Assembly: GCA_002426275.1 (NCBI GenBank)
Contig: DIPB01000061.1
Coordinates: forward strand, 2,776 to 9,190
Origin: Firmicutes bacterium UBA5499
Lineage (GTDB): Bacteria > Bacillota > DTU084
Length of the DNA: 6,415 nt
Reading direction: 5' to 3'
In this document: positions 1-5,079 of the stretch, one piece after another
How the letters are laid out: each line of letters starts with the position of its first letter
How positions within the stretch are numbered: position 1 is the stretch's first letter
Notes under the pieces: model-generated
The model's input: only the letters and a program-made list of their open reading frames with translations
Database searches by the model: none
What the model was told of the DNA's origin: nothing
Position numbers and translations under genes: made by a program

Positions 1-10
1 TTTTATTATT

Positions 11-47
11 AAGGAGGCTGTTGTACCATCCTCCAATCAGCCTTCTT
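11..47 (+). terminator. Terminator-like hairpin overlapping the 3' end of the ferredoxin gene
   Basis: Arms at 11-20 (AAGGAGGCTG) and 38-47 (CAGCCTTCTT) pair over 10 bp with a 17-nt loop. The one non-Watson-Crick position is a G-U wobble if the plus strand is transcribed but an A-C mismatch if the minus strand is. A T-rich stretch (43-50) overlaps and follows the plus-strand stem, whereas the minus-strand sequence after the stem is AATAATAAAA, which is not a U-tract. This favours a terminator for a gene entering from the left on the plus strand, outside the window, that may also slow ferredoxin transcripts. The long loop and missing left context keep confidence low. Confidence 0.3.
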
Positions 48-210
48 TTTCAATTATTGCCTCTACCGGACAGCATTCGGCACACCGGCCACAGCCGGAA
101 CAATTCGCCTGGTCAATCTTATAAGGGCCGATTTGAGAGATGGCTCCGGTGGGGCACTCATCGGCGCAAAGTCCACAACTCACACATTTGTCTTCCGCAA
201 TGATGTACAT
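37..210 (-). CDS. 2[4Fe-4S] clostridial-type ferredoxin (57 aa)
   Basis: A small soluble cytoplasmic electron carrier that shuttles low-potential electrons between oxidoreductases such as pyruvate:ferredoxin oxidoreductase, hydrogenase or electron-bifurcating enzymes. The 57-residue product starts MYIIAEDKC and ends EAIIEKEG. It holds two complete CxxCxxCxxxCP motifs: Cys9, 12, 15, 19 and Cys37, 40, 43, 47. The spacing between the motifs is that of classic clostridial ferredoxins, where the fourth Cys of each motif ligates the other cluster. Cys46 is an extra, probably non-ligand cysteine just before Cys47. The ATG at 210 is supported by GGGAGGA (219-225) eight bases upstream. The upstream gene on the same strand is the CoA-transferase, but 361 bp and a tandem array lie between them, so this is probably its own transcript. 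The electron partner cannot be told from the window. Confidence 0.93.
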   Translation of the reverse strand: MYIIAEDKCVSCGLCADECPTGAISQIGPYKIDQANCSGCGRCAECCPVEAIIEKEG

Positions 211-232
211 TCTTTATATCCTCCCGGAAGAC

Positions 233-261
233 ACTCTAACAGGATTACCAGATATATTCAA
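233..261 (-). promoter_or_regulatory. Putative sigma-A promoter of the ferredoxin gene
   Basis: On the minus strand, TTGAAT (256-261) and TAGAGT (233-238) are separated by 17 bp. Each hexamer matches the consensus at four of six positions, and the -10 is preceded by TG plus one base (extended -10). Transcription would begin near 226, giving a leader of roughly 16 nt that holds the ribosome binding site. The match is moderate, in an AT-rich region where chance matches are common. Confidence 0.35.
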
Positions 262-360
262 GTTCATGCTCCAATATAACCAGGAGCCCCTGTGAGTTAT
301 GGTTTCGATCAGTGTTTCATATCTGGTGCATTTAGTAGAACAAATACTATTACGAATTCA

Positions 361-544
361 AAAACGATTATACTACGTATTATGCAACGACTGTACGATA
401 TACTGTGCAACGTTTTTGCTCCATTTGGTGCAATAACTGTACTGCATACTGTGCGACGATTTTACTCCATTTGGTGCAACGACTGAACTGTAGGCTGTGC
501 CGCAATTGTGCTGAATACTGTACAATAACTGTACTCACAAGGAC
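361..544. repeat. Degenerate 23-bp tandem repeat array with 46-bp higher-order period
   Basis: Contiguous 23-bp units start at 361, 384, 407, 430, 453, 476, 499 and 522. On the plus strand the consensus is roughly GCAACGACTGTAC followed directly by TGCATACTGT. Units two apart are closest: 407 versus 453 match at 20 of 23 positions (both share CTCCATTTGGT), and 384 versus 430 and 384 versus 476 each match at 18 of 23. This gives a 46-bp A-B higher-order repeat. The outer units (361 and 522) are more decayed, and a still weaker unit may occupy 338-360. There are no spacers. The 23-bp period breaks reading frame, so coding is unlikely. The array fills much of the 361-bp gap between the CoA-transferase stop (572) and the ferredoxin start (210). 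Apart from a putative ferredoxin promoter, I see nothing in the rest of that gap. Confidence 0.85.
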
Positions 545-548
545 TCCT

Positions 549-564
549 AGAAAGCCCACTTTCT
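549..564 (-). other. Weak hairpin just after the CoA-transferase stop
   Basis: AGAAAG and CTTTCT form a 6-bp stem with a 4-nt loop, starting 8 nt after the CoA-transferase stop codon. No U-tract follows on the minus strand, so it is a poor intrinsic terminator. It could only stabilise the 3' end or add to pausing before the tandem array. Confidence 0.25.
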
Positions 565-571
565 TATTCTG

Positions 572-1933
572 TTAGGGAGCTATTTTATTGCTCCGCTTCC
601 AGATCTTCATTTTATCTGCTTCCTTGATAAGCTCGTCCCGGAAATCGGGATGCGCAATGCTGATCAAGTCCTCAGTCCTCTGCCAGGTTGATTCACCCTT
701 GAGATTTACAATTCCATACTCAGTAATGACATACGATGTAATCGAACGCGGTACGGTAACGGTCGCCCCGGGAGTAAGCATAGGTCTGATCCTGGATTGT
801 ACAGTGCCATCTTTTTCAGTAAAGGTGGCACTCATACAGATCATGCCCTTACCTCCACGCGAGTGAAATGCACCATAAATGAAGTCCAACTGTCCCCCGG
901 TTCCCGAAATCTGCCGGGTTCCTGCGGATTCGGAACACACCTGGCCGTAGAGGTCAATCTCAATCGCATTATTAATAGCAATGAAGTTGTCATTTAGTGC
1001 AATTATCTTCGGATCGTTAGTATAGTTCACCGGATAAATGGCACAGGCCGGGTTATTATCCATAAACTCATAGAGTTTGTTGGTACCCATAGCAAAAGTA
1101 TAAACCATCTTATGTCGATCAATACTCTTCTTTGAGCCGTTAACCCTTCCCGAGAGGTAGAGGTCAACGTAGGAGTCCACCAACATCTCGGTATGAGCAC
1201 CCAGATCCTTAAAGTCGCTCTCGGCAAGCATTGAACCCACCACATTTGGCAGGCCACCAATGCCCAGTTGAATACAGGCCCCGTCCACAATCTCCTTCAT
1301 GATCCATTCGGCGATTTTGATATCTGTTTCTGTCGGTGGAGGCGAGGGGACCTGCTGAAGTGGAGTATTGTTGCCCTCCACAATAGCATCCACCTGAGAT
1401 ATATGAATCGATTCTTGGTTGCCTCCCAGGCAGGTTGGTATTGTATTGTTTACCTCCACTATGATCTTCTTGGCCTTGCTTATCACCGCCGGGGTCACCG
1501 AATTTGACACCCCAAGGTTAAAGTAGCCCTTTGAATCCATAGGACCTACCAGCAGAAGCGCCGCATCAACATCCCAGTATTTACGAGCCCAACGCGGCGC
1601 TTCGTGATAGGTGAGGGGGACATAATTGCACAGGTTGTGGTCATGTAGCTTCCGGGCAACACCACCAAAATGACAGTCCGTCAGATAAAAATGCTCCCGG
1701 GAAGGGTCTGCTAACGCTACCTTGGGCACCTTGGAAAAACAGGTTCCGGAAATATCAACGTTGGTCAGTTCATTAACCCGTTTAGCTAGGGCTTCGTCAA
1801 GCAGGTCCGGGAACATTACAAATTCGCTATAACGTACTCTGGTATTTGACTCCACCAATTTTACAGCTTCATCAGGAGTCGTAAGTTTTTGCTGGTATTG
1901 CCATTGGTTTATATCTGCTGCTGGAATCGCCAC
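572..1933 (-). CDS. Acetyl-CoA hydrolase/transferase family CoA-transferase, probably butyryl-CoA:acetate or 4-hydroxybutyrate type
   Basis: A cytoplasmic enzyme that moves CoA between an acyl-CoA and a free carboxylate, typically acetate, through a glutamyl-CoA thioester. The product is 453 residues from GTG at 1933, or 456 from ATG at 1942. The family length is about 430-460. Numbered from the GTG, visible motifs are GIGGLP (224-229), HTEM with the likely catalytic Glu249 (by analogy with the active-site glutamate of the C. aminobutyricum 4-hydroxybutyrate CoA-transferase), and a CoA-binding GTGGQLDF (344-351) after SESAGTRQIS. The C-terminal part also has the family's TSYVITEYGIVNLKG stretch. 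GGQLDF rather than GGQVDF leans to the butyryl-CoA:acetate group, but exact substrates cannot be assigned. I prefer the GTG because the ribosome binding site abuts the ATG. It has its own promoter, and the gene is less GC-rich than those to its right. The nearby acyl-CoA dehydrogenase and ferredoxin suggest short-chain fatty acid metabolism. Confidence 0.9.
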   Translation of the reverse strand: MAIPAADINQWQYQQKLTTPDEAVKLVESNTRVRYSEFVMFPDLLDEALAKRVNELTNVDISGTCFSKVPKVALADPSREHFYLTDCHFGGVARKLHDHNLCNYVPLTYHEAPRWARKYWDVDAALLLVGPMDSKGYFNLGVSNSVTPAVISKAKKIIVEVNNTIPTCLGGNQESIHISQVDAIVEGNNTPLQQVPSPPPTETDIKIAEWIMKEIVDGACIQLGIGGLPNVVGSMLAESDFKDLGAHTEMLVDSYVDLYLSGRVNGSKKSIDRHKMVYTFAMGTNKLYEFMDNNPACAIYPVNYTNDPKIIALNDNFIAINNAIEIDLYGQVCSESAGTRQISGTGGQLDFIYGAFHSRGGKGMICMSATFTEKDGTVQSRIRPMLTPGATVTVPRSITSYVITEYGIVNLKGESTWQRTEDLISIAHPDFRDELIKEADKMKIWKRSNKIAP

Positions 1934-1942
1934 TGTCGCCAT

Positions 1943-1948
1943 CCTCCC
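1943..1948 (-). promoter_or_regulatory. Ribosome binding site that decides the CoA-transferase start
   Basis: GGGAGG on the minus strand lies directly against the first possible ATG (1940-1942), leaving no spacer. It is 9 nt from the in-frame GTG at 1931-1933, a normal spacing. No other Shine-Dalgarno-like sequence lies further upstream in a useful position. GTG at 1933 is therefore the better start, giving a protein beginning MAIPAADINQ. Confidence 0.6.
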
Positions 1949-1949
1949 A

Positions 1950-1972
1950 AATTGGTTATAAGAATTGTTATA
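1950..1972 (-). repeat. Short direct repeat at the CoA-transferase promoter
   Basis: On the minus strand TATAACAATT (1963-1972) is followed two bases later by TATAACCAATT (1950-1960). The second copy contains the proposed -10 hexamer. The pair may reflect overlapping alternative -10 elements or a regulator half-site pair. Two short copies in AT-rich sequence could be chance. Confidence 0.35.
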
Positions 1973-1983
1973 CTATTCCTCAA
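1955..1983 (-). promoter_or_regulatory. Putative sigma-A promoter of the CoA-transferase gene
   Basis: On the minus strand TTGAGG (1978-1983, four of six consensus positions) and TATAAC (1955-1960, five of six) are exactly 17 bp apart. Transcription would start near 1948, at the Shine-Dalgarno sequence itself, so the leader would be only about 15 nt before the GTG. A second TATAAC at 1967-1972 could act as an alternative -10 with a longer leader, but its -35 position (TAATGT) is poor. Confidence 0.5.
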
Positions 1984-2111
1984 GCGGTAACATTAGGTCA
2001 CTGATTCGTATTTTCGACACGTTTTGACATACTTTATTAGTATATTAACATCTCTTTGTGATTTAGTGAACAATCGCTGTCCCCCTATATGCTTCATCTG
2101 GGTTAAAATAC

Positions 2112-2141
2112 GAAAATGCGCCTCCTTTTCGGCGCATTTTC
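2112..2141 (-). terminator. Intrinsic terminator after the acyl-CoA dehydrogenase gene (possibly bidirectional)
   Basis: Perfect 11-bp inverted repeat with an 8-nt loop: GAAAATGCGCC at 2112-2122 and GGCGCATTTTC at 2131-2141. On the minus strand the GC core is followed by ATTTTCGTATTTT, a fair U-tract, about 100 nt after the acyl-CoA dehydrogenase stop. The plus strand has an even richer T-run (2137-2150), so it could work in both directions, although no plus-strand gene converges here. It separates the acyl-CoA dehydrogenase and CoA-transferase transcripts. Confidence 0.75.
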
Positions 2142-2164
2142 TTTCTTTTTCGCGTTATTTCGTC

Positions 2165-2202
2165 GTGGCAATTATTATGGAATCTTCCAAATAATTAACC
2201 AC
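2165..2202. repeat. Imperfect inverted repeat in the acyl-CoA dehydrogenase 3' region
   Basis: The paired blocks are GTGG/CCAC (2165-2168 with 2199-2202), AATTATT/AATAATT (2170-2176 with 2190-2196) and TGGA/TCCA (2178-2181 with 2186-2189), with small internal bulges and a 4-nt loop. A TTTTT run (2203-2207) follows on the plus strand, so it resembles a terminator for that strand; on the minus strand the same run is AAAAA before the stem. It lies between the acyl-CoA dehydrogenase stop (2244) and the intrinsic terminator at 2112-2141, so the 3' UTR probably carries two hairpins. The rest of the 310-bp gap between the two genes holds the CoA-transferase promoter and nothing else I recognise. Confidence 0.5.
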
Positions 2203-2243
2203 TTTTTGAAATATAAAGATGGAACCTGTATTATGGTGGCTAA

Positions 2244-3392
2244 TCAAGCCTGACCACGCAGTATGTTATTGGCAATAACCACCCTTTGGACCTGTGCGGT
2301 TCCCTCAAATATTTGCATGATCTTAGCATCGCGCATCATCTTCTCCACCGGGTATTCCTTCATATAGCCATAACCGCCCAGAACCTGCACAGCATCCGTG
2401 GTGACCCGCATAGCCACGTCCGATGCAAAGACTTTGGCCATGGCTGATTCTTTGGAAAAATCTTTGGCGCCGCTGTCGATGGTCTTGGCCACCGCATAAA
2501 CCAAAGCTCTGGCGGCTTCGGTTTGCGTGGCCATGTCCGCTAACATATGACCTACCGCCTGAAAAGAGGAAATAGGTTGTCCGAATTGTTTCCGCTCTCT
2601 GGCGTAGTCAACGGCTACATCCAAGGCTCCTTGGGCGATGCCCACGGCTTGAGCGCCTATTCCGGGCCGCGTCATATCCAAAGTGCGCATGGCAATCACA
2701 AAGCCCATGCCCTCCCTGGACAGCAAATTTTCTTTTGGGATCCGACAATCTTCAAAGACGAGTTCTCTAGTGGCCGAAGCGCGAATCCCCATTTTATTCT
2801 CTTTTTTGCCAAAGCTGAAACCCGGCGTGCCTTTCTCAACGATGAAAGCGCTGGCGCCCCGGGAGCCCTTGTTTTTGTCTGTCATGGCGATCACCGTATA
2901 AATGTCAGCCTCCCCGCCGTTGGTGATCCATTGCTTAGTGCCGTTGAGCACGTAATGATCGCCGTCCGGACGCGCGGTGGTTTCAATGCCGCTGGCATCG
3001 CTGCCGGCATTGGCTTCCGTCAGACCGAAAGCCGCCAGCTTCTCGCCGCTGGCTACATCTGGAAGATACTTCTGCTTTTGCGCAGCTGTTCCAAAAAGGA
3101 GAATGGGAAAACTGCCAAGCCCGCTGGCTGCATAGCTCACAGCCACGCCGCTGCAAGCGCGGCTGAGTTCTTCCACCACCAGAACCTGCTCGAAAATGCC
3201 GCCGCCTAAACCACCGTATTCTTCAGGCAGCCAGACGCCAAATAAATCCGACTCCGCCAAAACCTTCATGAGCTCCCAAGGAAATTCGCCTTTCTCATCA
3301 AGCTCTGCGGCTGCGGGTTTGACGCGCTCGTCCGCAATGCGCGCGGCCAGTTCTTTAATCATCTGCTGGTCTTCTGTCAAAAAATATTCCAC
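2244..3392 (-). CDS. Short-chain acyl-CoA dehydrogenase (butyryl-CoA dehydrogenase-like)
   Basis: An FAD flavoenzyme that introduces (or, running in reverse, reduces) the alpha-beta double bond of an acyl-CoA and exchanges electrons with electron-transferring flavoprotein in the cytoplasm. The 382 residues match the family length. In order they show the helical N-terminal domain (about 1-115), the flavin-contacting AFGLTEANAGSDAS (121-134) and WITNGG (155-160), the C-terminal helical domain with ERKQFGQPI (266-274), and QVLGGYGYMKEYPVEK (336-351). The expected catalytic base is Glu363 in IFEGTAQVQR. The start is GTG at 3392, six bases from a strong AAGGAGG (3399-3405). It is monocistronic: it has its own promoter and a terminator downstream. 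No etfAB lies beside it, so the partner ETF must be elsewhere. Substrate chain length is inferred from the overall resemblance to the butyryl-CoA group. Confidence 0.93.
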   Translation of the reverse strand: MEYFLTEDQQMIKELAARIADERVKPAAAELDEKGEFPWELMKVLAESDLFGVWLPEEYGGLGGGIFEQVLVVEELSRACSGVAVSYAASGLGSFPILLFGTAAQKQKYLPDVASGEKLAAFGLTEANAGSDASGIETTARPDGDHYVLNGTKQWITNGGEADIYTVIAMTDKNKGSRGASAFIVEKGTPGFSFGKKENKMGIRASATRELVFEDCRIPKENLLSREGMGFVIAMRTLDMTRPGIGAQAVGIAQGALDVAVDYARERKQFGQPISSFQAVGHMLADMATQTEAARALVYAVAKTIDSGAKDFSKESAMAKVFASDVAMRVTTDAVQVLGGYGYMKEYPVEKMMRDAKIMQIFEGTAQVQRVVIANNILRGQA

Positions 3393-3423
3393 AGGCAGCC
3401 TCCTTCCGCTACATCGTAAGATC

Positions 3424-3453
3424 AGTTTATCATACTGCCCATTGCCATGTCAA
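3424..3453 (-). promoter_or_regulatory. Strong sigma-A promoter of the acyl-CoA dehydrogenase gene
   Basis: On the minus strand a perfect -35 TTGACA (3448-3453) lies 18 bp before TAAACT (3424-3429). The -10 is preceded by TGA, making an extended -10. Predicted transcription start is near 3417, giving a leader of about 25 nt that contains the AAGGAGG ribosome binding site. It lies in the 97-bp gap after the peptidoglycan-binding gene, which shows the acyl-CoA dehydrogenase is not merely read through from upstream. Confidence 0.65.
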
Positions 3454-3489
3454 TAAATTTAACGCTTGTTCTTAAGACCTGGTACCAGT

Positions 3490-4176
3490 TTATTTTCTCC
3501 CGGCCGCATACAGGATCATCCGTTGGTGCTCAGGGCATACCCTGTCTGTACCGTGAGTTCTGCTGCCGTAAAAGTGCAGGCAGAAGTGTCCGGGGAAACC
3601 ATTGTCGGCGATTTTGCCATCGCCGTGGGGCATACCGTTGATGGAACCAGCCACCAGCTGACCGCCCAGCTCCACCACCACAGCCCGCCTGGCCCAACTC
3701 CATTTACCTCCGTAGATGCTGCGCAGCACCTCGGTGTCCTCGGCTGTCAGGGGCTCGCAATCCGCGTGCAGATGTCCTCCCCTGCGCCTGGCAAAAAAAG
3801 GCCGGCTAGTGTGCACATCCACTAACTTCACCACTGTGCCCACAGGAAAGCTGGCGTTGACTGTCTGCCAGCTTAACAAGGCGGCCCGGCCGCTGCGGGA
3901 GCTGAGCTTCAAGCCGCTTTGCCGCGCCAGGGCAGCGTTGGTTTTGGCGCCCGCCACGCCGTCTGAGGCCAGACCGTTTTTTTTCTGAAAGGCTTTCACC
4001 GCGCTTTGGGTCTGGCTGCCAAAAGTTCCGTCGATGCTCCCGCTATAATATCCCAGCTTCTGCAAACTTTTTTGGAGCTCTACAACATCAGCTCCCCGAT
4101 CTCCCAGGCGCAGCGCTGCGGATGCCGCGGAGGCAAGCAGGATTACACATAAAAATACAATGGCGCCTCGTCTCAT
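3490..4176 (-). CDS. Secreted peptidoglycan-binding protein with an uncharacterised His/Cys-rich C-terminal domain
   Basis: The 228-residue product has a signal peptide (MRR, hydrophobic 5-15, likely cleavage after ASAASA, residue 20) with no lipobox, so it is probably exported into the wall. Residues about 22-83 form a PG_binding_1 domain (LRLGDRGADVVELQKSLQKLGYY, FGSQTQSAVKAFQ, DGVAGAKT). Residues about 100-228 form a second domain that I recall as recurring, C-terminal to this module, in clostridial proteins of unknown function. Its conserved-looking landmarks are HLHADCEPLT (135-144), NGMPHGDG (180-187) and GHFCLHFYGSRTHG (196-209), rich in His and Cys. A hydrolase or transpeptidase role is possible but unproven. 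ATG at 4176 is 8 nt after AGGGAG, inside the end of the patatin-like gene, and 4 nt after its stop, so the two are probably translationally coupled. No convincing terminator follows; only a 10-bp palindrome (3479-3488) sits past the stop. Confidence 0.85.
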   Translation of the reverse strand: MRRGAIVFLCVILLASAASAALRLGDRGADVVELQKSLQKLGYYSGSIDGTFGSQTQSAVKAFQKKNGLASDGVAGAKTNAALARQSGLKLSSRSGRAALLSWQTVNASFPVGTVVKLVDVHTSRPFFARRRGGHLHADCEPLTAEDTEVLRSIYGGKWSWARRAVVVELGGQLVAGSINGMPHGDGKIADNGFPGHFCLHFYGSRTHGTDRVCPEHQRMILYAAGRK

Positions 4177-4180
4177 CTCG

Positions 4181-4945
4181 TCATCTCCCTAATAGCTTTT
4201 GCAGCTCGGGTAAGGCCGCCTGGGCGGCTTCTTTGCCAGCGGCGATCAGCTGGTCGGCCAAATCCAATCGTTCAGGTCCGATGTGTCCAACTTCCGGGGT
4301 GATGAGAAAATCCGCCTCGCTCCCTTGTTCCACAGCCAGGCGGCTCTCAAAGATATGAAATGTCTGGCTAAGAATATCAAAGACATTGCTCATCGTATCG
4401 TGCTTAGGCCAACCTCCCACGTCTACGGCGAGCACGAACTGGGCGCCGAGTTTTCTTGCGGCTGCCACAGGCAGCCGTCCGCAGACTCCGCCGTCCACTA
4501 ATAATTGCTCGTCCCAGGGTACGGGCTTAAAGACGCCCGGCAAAGAGCAACTGGCCCGAACAGCTCTGGCAACTTCGCCTTCCCTGAGGATCACTTCCCG
4601 GCCGCTTTTCAGATCGCAGGCGATGGCGGCAAAAGGAAGCCGTAGCTGGCGAAAACTTTTCCGGCCCGCTAAAACTCGGACCAGCTGCTGAAGTTTATCG
4701 CCGCGGCACAGTCCCATTCTGGAAAAGCTGGGATCCAAAATTTGTTTCCAGTTGAGCTGGCGGGCAATCTCTGCCAAATAATCGAGGTTCGTGCCTGCGG
4801 CGTAGATGGCGCCAACCAGCGAGCCGATACTCGTACCCACCACCAAATCAATGGGGATCTCCTCTTGCTCCAAGACCTGCAGCAGGCCGATGTGAGCCAG
4901 TCCCCTTGCAGAGCCTCCTCCCAGGGCTAAACCGACTTTTTTCAT
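4181..4945 (-). CDS. Patatin-like phospholipase family protein (RssA/YlbK type)
   Basis: A predicted serine esterase or lipid acyl hydrolase using a Ser-Asp dyad. The 254 residues contain the oxyanion-hole motif GGGSARG (9-15), the nucleophile elbow GTSIG with Ser39, and the catalytic Asp151 in DGG (151-153), all intact. It has no signal peptide or membrane segment, so it should be cytoplasmic or peripheral on the inner face of the membrane. The length fits small bacterial patatin-like proteins of the RssA/YlbK group, whose natural substrates are mostly unknown. ATG at 4945 has AGGAG (4953-4957) seven bases upstream. It is the first gene of a two-gene unit with the secreted peptidoglycan-binding protein. 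The 128-bp gap upstream follows the serine dehydratase genes; the only promoter-like match (TTGTTT, 17 bp, GATAAA at 4988-4993) is weak. A link between lipid turnover and the wall protein is inference from the tight spacing. Confidence 0.92.
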   Translation of the reverse strand: MKKVGLALGGGSARGLAHIGLLQVLEQEEIPIDLVVGTSIGSLVGAIYAAGTNLDYLAEIARQLNWKQILDPSFSRMGLCRGDKLQQLVRVLAGRKSFRQLRLPFAAIACDLKSGREVILREGEVARAVRASCSLPGVFKPVPWDEQLLVDGGVCGRLPVAAARKLGAQFVLAVDVGGWPKHDTMSNVFDILSQTFHIFESRLAVEQGSEADFLITPEVGHIGPERLDLADQLIAAGKEAAQAALPELQKLLGR

Positions 4946-4982
4946 CCTCTTACTCCTAGCAAGCGTTCTCTGTCAACCTAAC

Positions 4983-4996
4983 ACAGATTTATCTGT
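4983..4996. repeat. Short palindrome upstream of the patatin-like gene
   Basis: ACAGAT-TT-ATCTGT is a perfect 6-bp inverted repeat with a 2-bp centre, ending 38 bp upstream of the patatin-like start codon. On the minus strand it overlaps a weak possible -10 (GATAAA). The size and position would suit a dimeric repressor operator, but there is only one copy here and chance cannot be excluded. Confidence 0.3.
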
Positions 4997-5000
4997 CGAT

Positions 5001-5019
5001 GGCTTGAAAAAAACAAGCC
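5001..5019. repeat. Small hairpin with an A7/T7 loop
   Basis: GGCTTG (5001-5006) and CAAGCC (5014-5019) flank a run of seven A on the plus strand (T7 on the minus strand). On the minus strand the T-run sits inside the loop rather than after the stem, so it is not a standard terminator. It is about 20 nt beyond the long hairpin at the sdaAA stop and may belong to the same 3' region. Confidence 0.35.
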
Positions 5020-5038
5020 CCGCTCCTTAATAGTTAGA

Positions 5039-5079
5039 CAATAAACTGCCAATTCCTTCTAAAAATTGGCAGTTTATTG
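5039..5079 (-). terminator. Perfect 16-bp hairpin overlapping the sdaAA stop codon
   Basis: Arms at 5039-5054 and 5064-5079 are perfectly complementary over 16 bp with a 9-nt loop. The right arm contains the last sense codon and TAA stop of sdaAA. The stem is AT-rich apart from a CTGCC/GGCAG core. The minus-strand sequence after it (TCTAACTATT) is not a clear U-tract, so efficient intrinsic termination is uncertain. It should at least protect the sdaAB-sdaAA message from 3' exonucleases. Confidence 0.55.

Noticed and set aside
27..34. GGAGG followed by ATG on the minus strand after the ferredoxin stop, as a small gene start
   Set aside because: The frame encodes only six residues before a stop and the sequence forms part of a hairpin.
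292..486. 64-residue plus-strand ORF across the tandem array
   Set aside because: The 23-bp period breaks frame, so the array cannot encode a repeated protein. There is no convincing ribosome binding site and the product has no recognisable motif.
361..544. CRISPR array
   Set aside because: Units are contiguous with no unique spacers, they are diverged from each other, and no cas genes are nearby.
2547..3209. 220-residue plus-strand ORF
   Set aside because: It is antisense to the well-supported acyl-CoA dehydrogenase, in GC-rich sequence where opposite-strand frames stay open, and shows no domain.
3479..3488. CTGGTACCAG palindrome as a terminator for the peptidoglycan-binding gene
   Set aside because: It is a 10-bp palindrome with no room for a hairpin loop, and no U-tract follows on the minus strand.
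4948..4976. Promoter with perfect TTGACA (4971-4976) for the patatin-like gene
   Set aside because: With a 17-bp spacer the -10 would be GTAAGA at 4948-4953, a poor match overlapping the ribosome binding site and too close to the start codon.
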